Source: CAYOUV01 sp963790075
Lineage (GTDB): Bacteria; Chloroflexota; Anaerolineae; Anaerolineales; Villigracilaceae
DNA length: 64,000 bases
Reading direction: 5' to 3'
NCBI GenBank assembly: GCA_963790075.1
Contig: CAWBNG010000003.1
Span: forward strand, 124,001-188,000
In this document: in pieces, positions 1 through 7,921 of the stretch
Numbering within the stretch: the stretch's first letter is position 1
Layout of the letters: each line of letters opens with the position of its first letter
The notes under the pieces: model-generated
The model's input: only the letters and a program-made list of their open reading frames with translations
Told to the model about the DNA's origin: nothing
Databases searched by the model: none
Position numbers and translations under genes: made by a program

Positions 1-1056
1 ACGATCCTGGCAGCCCTGGGTAAAGTCCAGGAGCCGGAACTCCACAAAGATCTGGTCACCCTCAACATGATCCAGGACCTGGAGTCCAAAGACGGCGACG
101 TCAGCTTTACGATCATGCTGACCACGCCGGCCTGTCCATTACGCAGCCGCATCGAGAAGGAAGCCAAAGAAGCGGTGTTGGCCCTGGAAGGCGTCAAGCG
201 AGTCGAGATCAAGATGGACTCGAACGTCCCCAACGACGGCCGTATGCGCGGACTGGTCACTGCGCCGATTCGCAATGCCATCGCAGTCGCCTCCGGCAAG
301 GGCGGCGTCGGCAAGAGCACCGTCGCTGTCAACCTGGCGGTGGCCCTGGCACAGAGCGGCGCCCGCGTCGGCCTGATGGACGCCGACATCTACGGGCCCA
401 ACATCCCGACCATGATGGGCGTCGAACGCATGCCCAATCCCAAAGAAGACAAGCTCATTCCAGCCGAGGCTTACAACGTCAAGATGATGTCGATGGGCTT
501 TCTGGTCAAGCCAGGACAACCGCTGATCTGGCGCGGACCGATGCTCAACTCTGCCATCCGCCAATTCCTGTCAGACGTGGAATGGGGCGAACTGGACTAC
601 CTGATCATCGATCTGCCCCCTGGAACAGGCGACGCGCCGCTCTCGCTGGCGCAAGCCCTGCCACTGAGTGGGGTGGTGATCGTGACACTGCCGCAAAATG
701 TCTCACTCGAAGACGCCAGCCGCGGACTGCAAATGTTCGCCCAGCTCGAAGTACCTATCCTGGGTGTGATCGAAAACATGTCTTACCTGACCCTGCCGGA
801 CGGCACAAAAATGGACGTCTTCGGTCAGGGTGGCGGCCAGCAGCTGGCCAGCAATTACAACGTCCCGTTCCTGGGAGCCGTTCCCTTGAACCCCGAAGTG
901 CGCGTGGGCGGCGACAGCGGCAAGCCGATCATCATCTCCGACCCCGAGTCGGATGCGGCCCTGGCCCTGCTGGAGATAGCCCAGGCGGTGGCCGCCCGCG
1001 TCAGCGTGGCCGCCTTGAGCGGTGGGGATAGCCTCTCGATCAATATCGTCGATTAA
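1..1056 (+). CDS. apbC: Mrp/ApbC (NBP35-type) P-loop ATPase, 5' end outside window
   Basis: Iron-sulfur cluster carrier ATPase of the Mrp/ApbC/Nbp35 family, cytosolic. The frame is open from base 1, so the true start lies upstream; the ATG at 67 is internal to the N-terminal DUF59/MIP18 domain, whose tail reads about 1-240. A deviant Walker A (GKGGVGKST) lies near nt 292-320, followed by DADIYGPNIPTMMGV, DLPPGTGDAPLSL near 615-650 and IENMSY near 770. The CPxCG metal-binding pair that many Mrp proteins carry after ENMSY is absent: the stretch reads LTLPDG. Cluster binding in the usual way is therefore uncertain, although Cys-less family members exist. A strong hairpin terminator follows the stop. 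Confidence 0.93.
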   Translation, partial: TILAALGKVQEPELHKDLVTLNMIQDLESKDGDVSFTIMLTTPACPLRSRIEKEAKEAVLALEGVKRVEIKMDSNVPNDGRMRGLVTAPIRNAIAVASGKGGVGKSTVAVNLAVALAQSGARVGLMDADIYGPNIPTMMGVERMPNPKEDKLIPAEAYNVKMMSMGFLVKPGQPLIWRGPMLNSAIRQFLSDVEWGELDYLIIDLPPGTGDAPLSLAQALPLSGVVIVTLPQNVSLEDASRGLQMFAQLEVPILGVIENMSYLTLPDGTKMDVFGQGGGQQLASNYNVPFLGAVPLNPEVRVGGDSGKPIIISDPESDAALALLEIAQAVAARVSVAALSGGDSLSINIVD

Positions 1057-1068
1057 AAAGTGCACTTC

Positions 1069-1107
1069 AAATCGGGGCAGGTTCCTTGTGAAATCCTGCC
1101 CCGATTT
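1069..1107 (+). terminator. Rho-independent-type hairpin after apbC
   Basis: A perfect 13-bp inverted repeat (1069-1081 with 1095-1107, core ATCGGGGCAGG) with a 13-nt loop lies 13 nt after the apbC stop. The T tract after it is short and mixed (gctttg), so termination strength is inferred from the stem. Confidence 0.75.
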
Positions 1108-1110
1108 GCT

Positions 1111-1141
1111 TTGAGACGACTTTTCAAGCTTACGGTATAAT
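1111..1141 (+). promoter_or_regulatory. Promoter of the ricT gene, probably leaderless
   Basis: A consensus -10 box TATAAT at 1136-1141 ends only 7 nt before the ATG at 1149. A TTGAGA at 1111-1116 could be the -35, but the 19-nt spacing is long. There is no Shine-Dalgarno sequence, so the transcript should start at or next to the ATG. Confidence 0.6.
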
Positions 1142-1148
1142 TCAGACC

Positions 1149-2078
1149 ATGCAACCACAAATTATCGGTGTCCGTTTTAGTAAAATTGGCAAAGTTTATC
1201 ACTTCGATAGCAGTACCATTCCCGACATCCAGGTGGGCGATCAGGTTATTGTGGACACTTCGCGCGGTACGCATCTCGGCGAGGTGATGCAAATCATGCA
1301 ACCCGCTCCTTCCACTCCGGACAGCGGGTGGCGTAAAGCCGAACGCCGCGCCACCCCGCGCGACTTGCTGCTCAAACAGACCTGGGAAGCCAAACAGACC
1401 GAGGCCATGATCAACTGTCGTGCACGCGCCTCGGAACTGGGCTTGATGAGCACGATCAAGATCGTGGCGGCTGAGTTCAACTACGACGGCTCACGCCTGA
1501 CTTTCCTTTACAGCAGCGAGACCGATGACAAGGTCGACCTCAAATCCCTGCGCCGCGATATGCAGCGCCAATACTCCCATTCACAAGTCGAAATGCGCCA
1601 GATCGGTCCGCGGGATGTAGCGAAGATCCTCGGCGGTATGGGTGCCTGTGGGCTGGAATCGCGCTGCTGCTCAAAATTCCTGACCGAATTCAGCCCGATC
1701 TCGATCAAGATGGCCAAGGAACAGGGCATCTCGCTCACCCCGTCCGAGATCACCGGTATGTGCGGACGCCTGCGCTGCTGCCTGATCTACGAATACGAGC
1801 AGTATGTCACCGCCCGCAAAGCGCTGCCCAAACGCAACAAGCGCGTCGTCACACCGATGGGTGAAGGCAAGGTGCTGGACGTGGCACCTATGGGCGGCAT
1901 GGTCACGGTGCTGATCGATTCTGATGAGAAGAACCGCAGCGTTCACACCTTCCCGCGCGACGAACTCGAACCCTGGGATGAACTGGAAGCCCTGCGCCGC
2001 AAGGCCGAAGCGCCGTGCGACAAGCACGAGAACGGCGAATGCGACTGCGGTAAAGCCGATTCGGAGAAAGCCGAATGA
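1149..2078 (+). CDS. ricT: PSP1 domain protein, RicT/YaaT-like
   Basis: 309-aa PSP1 protein resembling Bacillus RicT (YaaT), which works with RicA and RicF in an iron-sulfur complex affecting RNase Y and development. The N-terminal half has the PSP1 fold (VGDQVIVDTSRGTHLGEV near residues 28-45). The conserved cysteine region near residues 165-215 reads GLESRCCSKF then MCGRLRCCLIYE, which are the family's likely Fe-S ligands. The C-terminal tail is acidic with extra Cys (CDKHENGECDCGK). The start is the ATG right after a TATAAT box. The stop overlaps the next start by 4 nt (ATGA), so it is translationally coupled to the PIG-L gene. The role in this organism is inferred from the family. Confidence 0.9.
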   Translation: MQPQIIGVRFSKIGKVYHFDSSTIPDIQVGDQVIVDTSRGTHLGEVMQIMQPAPSTPDSGWRKAERRATPRDLLLKQTWEAKQTEAMINCRARASELGLMSTIKIVAAEFNYDGSRLTFLYSSETDDKVDLKSLRRDMQRQYSHSQVEMRQIGPRDVAKILGGMGACGLESRCCSKFLTEFSPISIKMAKEQGISLTPSEITGMCGRLRCCLIYEYEQYVTARKALPKRNKRVVTPMGEGKVLDVAPMGGMVTVLIDSDEKNRSVHTFPRDELEPWDELEALRRKAEAPCDKHENGECDCGKADSEKAE

Positions 2079-2821
2079 GCCAGGAAGTCACCGAAGTCCA
2101 GCCGGTTCCCGGCACATGGGAAACCCCGCAAAAAATCCTGGTCATCCTGGCCCATCCAGATGACCCGGAATTTTTTTGTGGTGCGACGCTGGCCCGCTGG
2201 GCGCGCGACGGGCATCATATCAGCTACTGTCTGCTGACCTGCGGTGATAAAGGCCGCAATGACAACAACCGCGACATCCCCGGCGACGAGTTGTGCGCCT
2301 TGCGACACACAGAAGAACAGGCTGCTGCCGCCACACTGGGTGTCGAAGCGATTCATTTTTTAGACCGTGAAGATGGCACCCTGGTCCCGGACCTCGACCT
2401 GCGGCGTGAGGTGACGCGCCAGATCCGCAAGTTCAAGCCGGATGTGCTGGTCACCTGCGACCCGCAAAACCTGTTTGCTTCTTACGGTCTCAACCACCCG
2501 GACCATCGCGCTGCCGGCCAGGTGGTGCTGGACGCGGTCTTCCCGGCGGCTGGCAACGACCTGTTCTTTCCCGAACTGCTGGCGGAGGGATTTGAACCGC
2601 ACATGCCGGCCGAGATTTGGGTCTCCCTGACCAGTCAGCCGAACGTTACCCTGGACGTCAGCGACACCTGGGAGATCAAGCTGCGCGCGCTCAAGGAACA
2701 CAAGAGCCAGATCGGTGACCCGGAGAAGTTCGAGCAGCGTATGCACTCCCGCCACAGCGAGGACAGCACAGACGAAGCCCCGCGCTATGAAGAAAAGTTC
2801 CGCGTCATCAAATACGGTTGA
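2075..2821 (+). CDS. PIG-L (LmbE-like) family zinc deacetylase
   Basis: 248-aa metal-dependent N-deacetylase fold, related to BshB, MshB and LmbE. The zinc motif AHPDD is at residues 26-30, followed by a Rossmann-like core. A second metal/catalytic segment NHPDHRAAG is near residue 140. Substrates in the family are N-acetylglucosaminyl compounds, including thiol cofactor precursors; nothing here identifies the actual substrate. It overlaps ricT by 4 nt and is followed 70 nt later by the M20 gene, so the three are probably co-transcribed. The C-terminus (residues 200-248) is typical of the subfamily that removes acyl groups from small glycosides. Confidence 0.88.
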   Translation: MSQEVTEVQPVPGTWETPQKILVILAHPDDPEFFCGATLARWARDGHHISYCLLTCGDKGRNDNNRDIPGDELCALRHTEEQAAAATLGVEAIHFLDREDGTLVPDLDLRREVTRQIRKFKPDVLVTCDPQNLFASYGLNHPDHRAAGQVVLDAVFPAAGNDLFFPELLAEGFEPHMPAEIWVSLTSQPNVTLDVSDTWEIKLRALKEHKSQIGDPEKFEQRMHSRHSEDSTDEAPRYEEKFRVIKYG

Positions 2822-2891
2822 GCGGTTCCGATCATATTCGTTCTGGATTAACCAATTTCAAAATACAGATTTTACGCCCTGGAAGGCACCC

Positions 2892-4082
2892 ATGACCGAT
2901 TATCTCGAAGAAGCGCAAGCCTTATTTGAATACACGCAATCCATGCGGCGCGACCTGCACATGCACCCCGAACTGGGCTTCCACGAGGTCCGCACGGCCG
3001 GGATCGTGGCTAAAGAACTGACCGAGCTCGGCCTGGAAGTCACGCCCGGCGTGGCCAAAACCGGCGTGGTGGCCTTGATCGAAGGCGGCCGTCCCGGACC
3101 AGTGGTGCTGGCGCGCTTCGACATGGACGCGTTGCCGATCGTCGAGCAGACCGGCGCTGCATACGCCTCCCAAAACCAGGGCGTGATGCACGCCTGCGGC
3201 CATGACGGGCACACCTCCATCGGCCTGACGGTGGCGAAAATGCTCAACGCCCATCGCGATGAACTGGCCGGGACGGTCAAACTGGTCTTTCAGCCAGCCG
3301 AGGAGGGCTTGTGCGGCGAAGAAGTCGGCGGGGCCGAGATGATGATCCGCGAGGGCGTCCTGGAGAATCCCAAACCGGAAATGGCGCTGGGATTACACTT
3401 GTGGAACGAAAAACCGCTCGGTTGGCTGGGCGTGGCCGGGGGTCCCTTCATGGCCGGGGCGGAGGAGTTCAAACTCAAGATCGTCGGTAAGGGCGGCCAC
3501 GGTGCTGCTCCACACACTACCATCGATCCGGTCTTGGCCTCAGCCCAAATCATCAGCGCATTGCAGGGCATCACTTCTCGTAATGTCGCCCCGCTCAAGG
3601 CGGCGGTGGTCAGTGTGACCATGATTCATGGCGGCGAGGCTTTCAATGTCATCCCGCAGGTGGTCGAGATGCAGGGCACCATCCGCACTTTCGACCTGGA
3701 GGTGCGCGAGAAAGTGCTGCGACGCTTCGACGAAATCGTCAGCGGTGTGGCGGAAGCGATGGGCTGCCAGGCCGAGATCCAGGTCACGCGTCTTGACCCA
3801 GCCCTGATCAACGACGCACAAGTCGCCTCTCGCGTGCAAGAGGTTGCCCGCCGGGTCCTGCCCGAAAGCACCCTGGAAACCGGCGGTTACCAGACGATGG
3901 GCGCCGAGGACATGGCTGCCATGCTGGAGAAAGTACCGGGCTGCTATTTTTTCGTCGGCTCCGCGGACCCTGAACGACATCTTGATTACGCGCATCACCA
4001 TCCTAAATTTGACTTTGATGAAGCCGCCCTGCCGCGTGCGGCAGCCCTGATGGCCAGTGCCGTGGCAGAGTTGCTGAAATAA
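2892..4082 (+). CDS. M20 family metallo-amidohydrolase
   Basis: 396-aa cytosolic M20D-type amidohydrolase (hippurate hydrolase / IAA-amino acid hydrolase / N-acyl-L-amino acid amidohydrolase group). The frame is open further upstream (to 2715), but the ATG at 2892 gives the normal family N-terminus (LFEYTQSMRRDLHMHPELGF). Metal ligands visible: HACGHDGHTS near residues 103-112, FQPAEEG near 138-144, and HHPKF close to the C-terminus. The dimerisation domain lies between about residues 190 and 300 and includes GGHGAAPHTTIDP. The exact substrate cannot be read from sequence. It sits 70 nt behind the PIG-L gene, suggesting a shared hydrolytic pathway; this is inference. Confidence 0.9.
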   Translation: MTDYLEEAQALFEYTQSMRRDLHMHPELGFHEVRTAGIVAKELTELGLEVTPGVAKTGVVALIEGGRPGPVVLARFDMDALPIVEQTGAAYASQNQGVMHACGHDGHTSIGLTVAKMLNAHRDELAGTVKLVFQPAEEGLCGEEVGGAEMMIREGVLENPKPEMALGLHLWNEKPLGWLGVAGGPFMAGAEEFKLKIVGKGGHGAAPHTTIDPVLASAQIISALQGITSRNVAPLKAAVVSVTMIHGGEAFNVIPQVVEMQGTIRTFDLEVREKVLRRFDEIVSGVAEAMGCQAEIQVTRLDPALINDAQVASRVQEVARRVLPESTLETGGYQTMGAEDMAAMLEKVPGCYFFVGSADPERHLDYAHHHPKFDFDEAALPRAAALMASAVAELLK

Positions 4083-4152
4083 TAATCCTGGCAAGACCCG
4101 GGGAATCTTCCAGCACCCGGTAAGTCAGAATGCGACCGGTCAGCGCGATCGG

Positions 4153-4180
4153 CCTGGGGTGGTCATGACCCCGTGCCAGG
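4153..4180 (+). terminator. Hairpin downstream of the M20 gene
   Basis: CCTGG/CCAGG outer and GGGGT/ACCCC inner pairing lie about 70 nt after the M20 stop. There is no clean T tract, so this may be a terminator or only a palindrome. Confidence 0.35.
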
Positions 4181-4284
4181 TGTCCTGGAGATTTTGTCAG
4201 ATTTGTGGATAATTTTGGTTGGATGATTTCGAAACCCAAACATAAGTTGGGGGGTTATAGAATCAAACTCGCTAAGGAGGAAGA

Positions 4285-5139
4285 ATGTCCAAGACTGCCA
4301 TTGTCACGGATAGCACTGCCTACATTCCGGATGAATTGTGCAAGAAGCTGAACATCACCGTCGTGCCTTTATCGGTTATTTGGGGAGGAGAAACATTTTC
4401 CGATGGGGTCACGATCAAGCCTGCGGAATTCTACGCGCGCCTACAAAAAGCCAAGGTCATGCCATCCACGTCGCAAGCCACTCCTGCGGACATGCACAAG
4501 GCGTTTGCCAGCCTACTCGAGCAGGGATATAACCTCATGGGGGTTTTTATCTCCGAAAAACTCTCCGGCACGCTGGACTCGGCAAGGCAGGCCCGGGAGG
4601 AACTCAGCTCGGCAAAAGATAAGATCGTTTTATTCGACAGCGAAAACACCGGCATGGCATTGGGCTTCCAGGCTCTTGCCCTGGCCCGCGCTGCCGCCGA
4701 TGGCGCCTCGCTGGCGGAATGCCAGAAGCTGGCGGAGGCAGTCAGTCCGGACACGGGCGTATTTTTTGCAGTGGAAACGCTTGAATTCCTGCACCGCGGT
4801 GGACGCATTGGAGGCGCTCAGAGATATCTCGGATCTGCGCTGAACCTGAAACCGATCCTGACGATTAAGGACGGCAAAGTTGATTCTATCGACCGCGTCC
4901 GAACCTCGAAAAAGGCTTATGAAAGAATAATTGAATTGGTTGCGGAAAAATGCGCCGGGAAATCAAACATCCGCTTGGCAACCCTGCATGCCAATGCGGA
5001 AGAAAATGCAAAGTCAGTTCTCAAGAGTGCCGCCACACAATTGAACGCGGTCGAGTCGATCCTGTCTTCGGTCAGCCCCGCGATCGGGACGCACACCGGA
5101 CCCGGAACGGTCGGCCTGGCATATTGCACCGGCGTCTGA
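4285..5139 (+). CDS. DegV family fatty-acid-binding protein
   Basis: 284-aa DegV protein. The family binds a fatty acid between two domains; FakB members present it to the kinase FakA for phosphorylation. Signature segments: IVTDSTAYIP at the N-terminus, STSQATPAD near residues 61-69 (fatty-acid head-group loop), ISEKLSGTLDSA near 88-100, and a C-terminal THTGPGTVG that closes the pocket. The strong RBS AAGGAGG 7 nt before the ATG fixes the start. No fakA is in the window, so a role as FakB is only a possibility. The gene is convergent with feoB and separated from it by a symmetrical terminator. Confidence 0.92.
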   Translation: MSKTAIVTDSTAYIPDELCKKLNITVVPLSVIWGGETFSDGVTIKPAEFYARLQKAKVMPSTSQATPADMHKAFASLLEQGYNLMGVFISEKLSGTLDSARQAREELSSAKDKIVLFDSENTGMALGFQALALARAAADGASLAECQKLAEAVSPDTGVFFAVETLEFLHRGGRIGGAQRYLGSALNLKPILTIKDGKVDSIDRVRTSKKAYERIIELVAEKCAGKSNIRLATLHANAEENAKSVLKSAATQLNAVESILSSVSPAIGTHTGPGTVGLAYCTGV

Positions 5140-5163
5140 TTGTTTTCGGCGTAGTTGAAAGCA

Positions 5164-5192
5164 TAAAAGCCCAGGTTTTGCCTGGGCTTTTA
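5164..5192. terminator. Bidirectional intrinsic terminator between degV and feoB
   Basis: An 11-bp AAAAGCCCAGG/CCTGGGCTTTT stem with flanking T/A, with A and T tracts on both sides, lies between convergent genes. It can terminate transcripts from both strands. Confidence 0.88.
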
Positions 5193-5197
5193 TCGTA

Positions 5198-6904
5198 TTA
5201 CAGAAAAAATACCGCCGCCCCGCGCACTACCAGCGCCGCAACCAGCGCCACCACAACTGTTAGAGCGGTGATCGCCAGCATGGCACGCGTACCCAATTCG
5301 CGGCGCAAGACGCTCAGGGTTGCCAGACAGGGGATGTAGAACATGACAAAGACCGTATAAGTCAACATCTGGGTAGTGGTCAGGACCGAGGCAAAGTCGA
5401 CCGTACCCAACGCCTGACCCAGCATGACCAGCGATAGTTCCTTGCGCAGGATGCCGAAGATCAAGGGTACGCCAACCTGGGACGGCAAGCCCAGCGCCCA
5501 GGTCAACGGGCGCAGGGACCAGTTAAAAAAGGTCTCGGCATTATAGAAATTCAGGATTGCCAGCACAGCACTACCGGCGATCAGGACCGGCCAGGCTTCG
5601 ACCACGAATTCTCGCACCCGGAACCAGGCTTTGCCAAGCACATTGCGAAAGGTCGGGATACGGTAGCTCGGCATCTCCAAGATCAAGCCGGGAGTGTCTT
5701 CCGGCATCAAACCGGTCAGAATTCGGCCTGTCAGCGCGATCACGAACAGGTTAAAGACGTACAACCCAAAGGCAGCCAGCGGCCCCAGATAGAAGGCCAC
5801 CAATCCGAAAACGACTGCCAGGCGCGCCGCACATGGGACCAGCGTCGCCAGGGCAGCCGCCAGATAGCGCTCGCGCTGGTCCTCCAGGGTCCGCGTGGCC
5901 ATCACAGCCGGAACATTGCAGCCATAACCCAGGATGAAGGGAACAATGGCCTTACCGTGCAATCCCATGCGGTGCATCAGGGCATCCATCAGGAAAGCCA
6001 CACGTGGCAGATAACCGACGTCCTCCAAAATACCCAACCCGAATAAAAACGGAAGCAAATACGGTAAGACAATTGCCACCCCGGCAGAAATGCCCTGCAT
6101 GACACCCAAAACCAGTTGACCCAGAAACGCCTCTCCGCCAGTGTTCGAAACCATCCATCGCGTAATCGCATCGAAGAAGACCAGCAGCGGTGGTTCAATG
6201 AGTTGACCGATACCGTAAACCGCTTCAAAGAAGGCCAGCAAAACCAGGAGCAAAATCAAATAACCCCAGACCGAGTGCAGCAGGACATCATCCAGCCGGT
6301 CACGCAGGGAGACCCGACTCTCGCCGCGCCGTGTAAATCGCTCAATTAATTCCAGCGCCTGGGTGTGACGCCCAAGACTGTCGCAGCCAATCTCCAGGCG
6401 ATTTTTCGTGTCAGGGGGTTGACGGACAGCTTCCAGTGTTGCCAGAAATAAATTCTTTACTCCACGTCCCTTGCTGGCCACCAACGGCAGGACCGGCACA
6501 CCCATCGCAGCCGACAGCGCCAGACCGTCGATGTGTAGGCCAAGCCGGGTGGCTTCGTCCATCATGTTCATCGCAATCACCAGCGGTTTTTTTAATGAGA
6601 GCAACTCCAGGCTGAGTTCGAGGCCCTGGGCCAGATGGGTTGCGTCGAGCACGTTGACGATCACGTCCACATGCTTTGATCCGAGATACAAGGCAGATTC
6701 GCGTTCAGCCGGGTTGGTTCCTTCCAAGGCGTACGTGCCGGGTAGATCGACAACCTCGACTATCTGTCCCCCCACGCGGACTTTGCTTTCGGTAAATGTC
6801 ACCGTCGTGCCGGAAAAATTCCCGGTTTCAGCCTTGTAGCCAGCAACTTGATTGAAAAGCGTACTCTTACCGCAATTGGGCTGACCGATCAAAGCGACTC
6901 GCAC
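5198..6904 (-). CDS. feoB: Ferrous iron transporter FeoB
   Basis: 568-aa inner-membrane Fe(II) transporter with an N-terminal GTPase. G1 is GQPNCGKST at residues 6-14, G3 is DLPGT near 50 and G4 is NMMD near 115. The first Gate region starts after about residue 255, followed by around ten membrane segments. The Gate motif includes PFILGYGCNVPAVMATRTL with the conserved Cys. I chose the GTG at 6904 because GGAGG lies 7 nt upstream and the following VRVALIG is the usual FeoB beginning; the longer open frame to 7021 lies inside feoA. The protein is shorter than enterobacterial FeoB (about 770 aa), as in many Gram-positive-like lineages. It overlaps feoA by 16 nt. Confidence 0.95.
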   Translation of the reverse strand: MRVALIGQPNCGKSTLFNQVAGYKAETGNFSGTTVTFTESKVRVGGQIVEVVDLPGTYALEGTNPAERESALYLGSKHVDVIVNVLDATHLAQGLELSLELLSLKKPLVIAMNMMDEATRLGLHIDGLALSAAMGVPVLPLVASKGRGVKNLFLATLEAVRQPPDTKNRLEIGCDSLGRHTQALELIERFTRRGESRVSLRDRLDDVLLHSVWGYLILLLVLLAFFEAVYGIGQLIEPPLLVFFDAITRWMVSNTGGEAFLGQLVLGVMQGISAGVAIVLPYLLPFLFGLGILEDVGYLPRVAFLMDALMHRMGLHGKAIVPFILGYGCNVPAVMATRTLEDQRERYLAAALATLVPCAARLAVVFGLVAFYLGPLAAFGLYVFNLFVIALTGRILTGLMPEDTPGLILEMPSYRIPTFRNVLGKAWFRVREFVVEAWPVLIAGSAVLAILNFYNAETFFNWSLRPLTWALGLPSQVGVPLIFGILRKELSLVMLGQALGTVDFASVLTTTQMLTYTVFVMFYIPCLATLSVLRRELGTRAMLAITALTVVVALVAALVVRGAAVFFL

Positions 6905-7128
6905 GGCATGACCTCCACAATGATTCTTGCCGCTATTCCGCGTCCCAGCGCCAGTTCGCGCTGGTTGACTTCGACCAACAGCGGTCCGCCCAAAGGGGCT
7001 TTGCGAAGCAGGCGCAGGCAATCGCCAGGGTAAATACCATGCTGGGTCAACTTAGTCTGCAAGCCTTTGCCACCCTCAAAGCCGGTTACCTTAACCTGCT
7101 CGCCTGGTTGAACTTCCAGTAACTTCAT
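6889..7128 (-). CDS. feoA: FeoA SH3-like iron transport protein
   Basis: 79-aa FeoA: small SH3-like cytosolic partner of FeoB. The frame is open to 7182, but the ATG at 7128 (MKLLEVQPG) has a GAGGTG Shine-Dalgarno and matches the family start. Conserved features: V.G...G segments (VTGFEGGKGLQ), GIYPGD, GGPLLVEV, and the ending ELALGRGIAARIIVEV. The stop lies 16 nt inside feoB, so translation is coupled. A palindrome 54 nt upstream of the start may be the operator of the feoAB unit. Confidence 0.93.
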   Translation of the reverse strand: MKLLEVQPGEQVKVTGFEGGKGLQTKLTQHGIYPGDCLRLLRKAPLGGPLLVEVNQRELALGRGIAARIIVEVMPCESL

Positions 7129-7181
7129 AGGCACCTCAGTCTGATTGCGACTATTTATATCCTTATTCTGAGAGTAGGCCA

Positions 7182-7197
7182 AGTGATAATCATCACT
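7182..7197. promoter_or_regulatory. Palindromic candidate iron-regulator box upstream of feoA
   Basis: AGTGATAATCATCACT is a perfect 6+6 inverted repeat with a 4-nt spacer, containing a GATAATCATC core that resembles half of a Fur box. It lies between divergent feoA (minus) and the lipoprotein gene (plus). Assigning a Fur- or DtxR-type regulator is inference. Confidence 0.45.
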
Positions 7198-7259
7198 AAT
7201 GTAAGGTGAGTAATAAAATTCGTCAAGAACAGGGTAAAATTTCAGATGAGTATAACCTC

Positions 7260-7808
7260 ATGAAAAAATTCTTGCTGGTTTTGATCATCTTCCTCGTGGC
7301 CTGCGCGCCACTGCAAGAGCTGGCGATTGGCACGGACACGCCGACGCCAACACCTGTAAAGCCAACCGACACGCCGATTCCCCAACCGCAATGTGCCTTC
7401 GTTTGGGCCTACCAGGACCTGCCGGATCTTTCGAAGGAAGTGGATGCGGCCATCAAGCAAACCGTCCAGCCGGAAGCCGCGACCTATGCCCAAGCCTATG
7501 GTGAAAACTGTATCGATGCGAATGGGAACGTAGCCTATTTCACAGAGATGGAGACTGATTATACAATCACGCTCCAAATCAACGATCTGACGGATGAAGA
7601 AAACCTGGGAAAGCTGATCGAACAAGTCATAACAATTTTGGAAAACCGCTTTCCCACTGACAAGACTCCCGGTCCGCAAGCGGGATATGTGACCATCATT
7701 TACCAGAGTGACGGCCAGGAGGGTTGGCTGCATTTCACCCAGAAACTTGCCAGCGATTTGATCAAAAACGGCTTCCACGGCGCCGAGTTATACCAAAAAC
7801 TCAAATAG
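7260..7808 (+). CDS. Lipoprotein of unknown function with Thr-Pro linker
   Basis: 182-aa predicted lipoprotein. The ATG at 7260 is chosen over an upstream GTG (7206) because it begins a compact type II signal, with MKKF, a hydrophobic core and the lipobox LVAC (Cys at residue 15). A Thr/Pro-rich linker (TDTPTPTPVKPTD) follows, then a globular domain of about 140 residues with two more Cys (QCAFVW and GENCIDANG) that could form a disulfide. I do not recognise the domain. Divergent from feoAB, it could share the palindrome between them, but no iron ligand motif is visible. Confidence 0.7.
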   Translation: MKKFLLVLIIFLVACAPLQELAIGTDTPTPTPVKPTDTPIPQPQCAFVWAYQDLPDLSKEVDAAIKQTVQPEAATYAQAYGENCIDANGNVAYFTEMETDYTITLQINDLTDEENLGKLIEQVITILENRFPTDKTPGPQAGYVTIIYQSDGQEGWLHFTQKLASDLIKNGFHGAELYQKLK

Positions 7809-7854
7809 CTTCTCGAATTCAGACCCCATACGATCCTAATGGCGGGAAATGCTC

Positions 7855-7883
7855 TTGACATATTTTATACATTAACATATACT
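7855..7883 (+). promoter_or_regulatory. Sigma-70 promoter of the GbsR/MarR regulator
   Basis: Perfect TTGACA (7855-7860), 17-nt spacer and TATACT (7878-7883), 39 nt before the start of the regulator gene. Confidence 0.85.
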
Positions 7884-7885
7884 AC

Positions 7886-7903
7886 GTTTAGTACTTACTA
7901 AAC
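7886..7903. promoter_or_regulatory. Operator palindrome at the regulator promoter
   Basis: GTTTAGTACTTACTAAAC is a perfect 8+8 inverted repeat with a 2-nt centre. It begins 3 nt after the -10 box, covering the likely transcription start. The position is right for autorepression by the downstream MarR-like protein (inference). Confidence 0.7.
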
Positions 7904-7921
7904 ATTCTAAAAGAGAATCTC

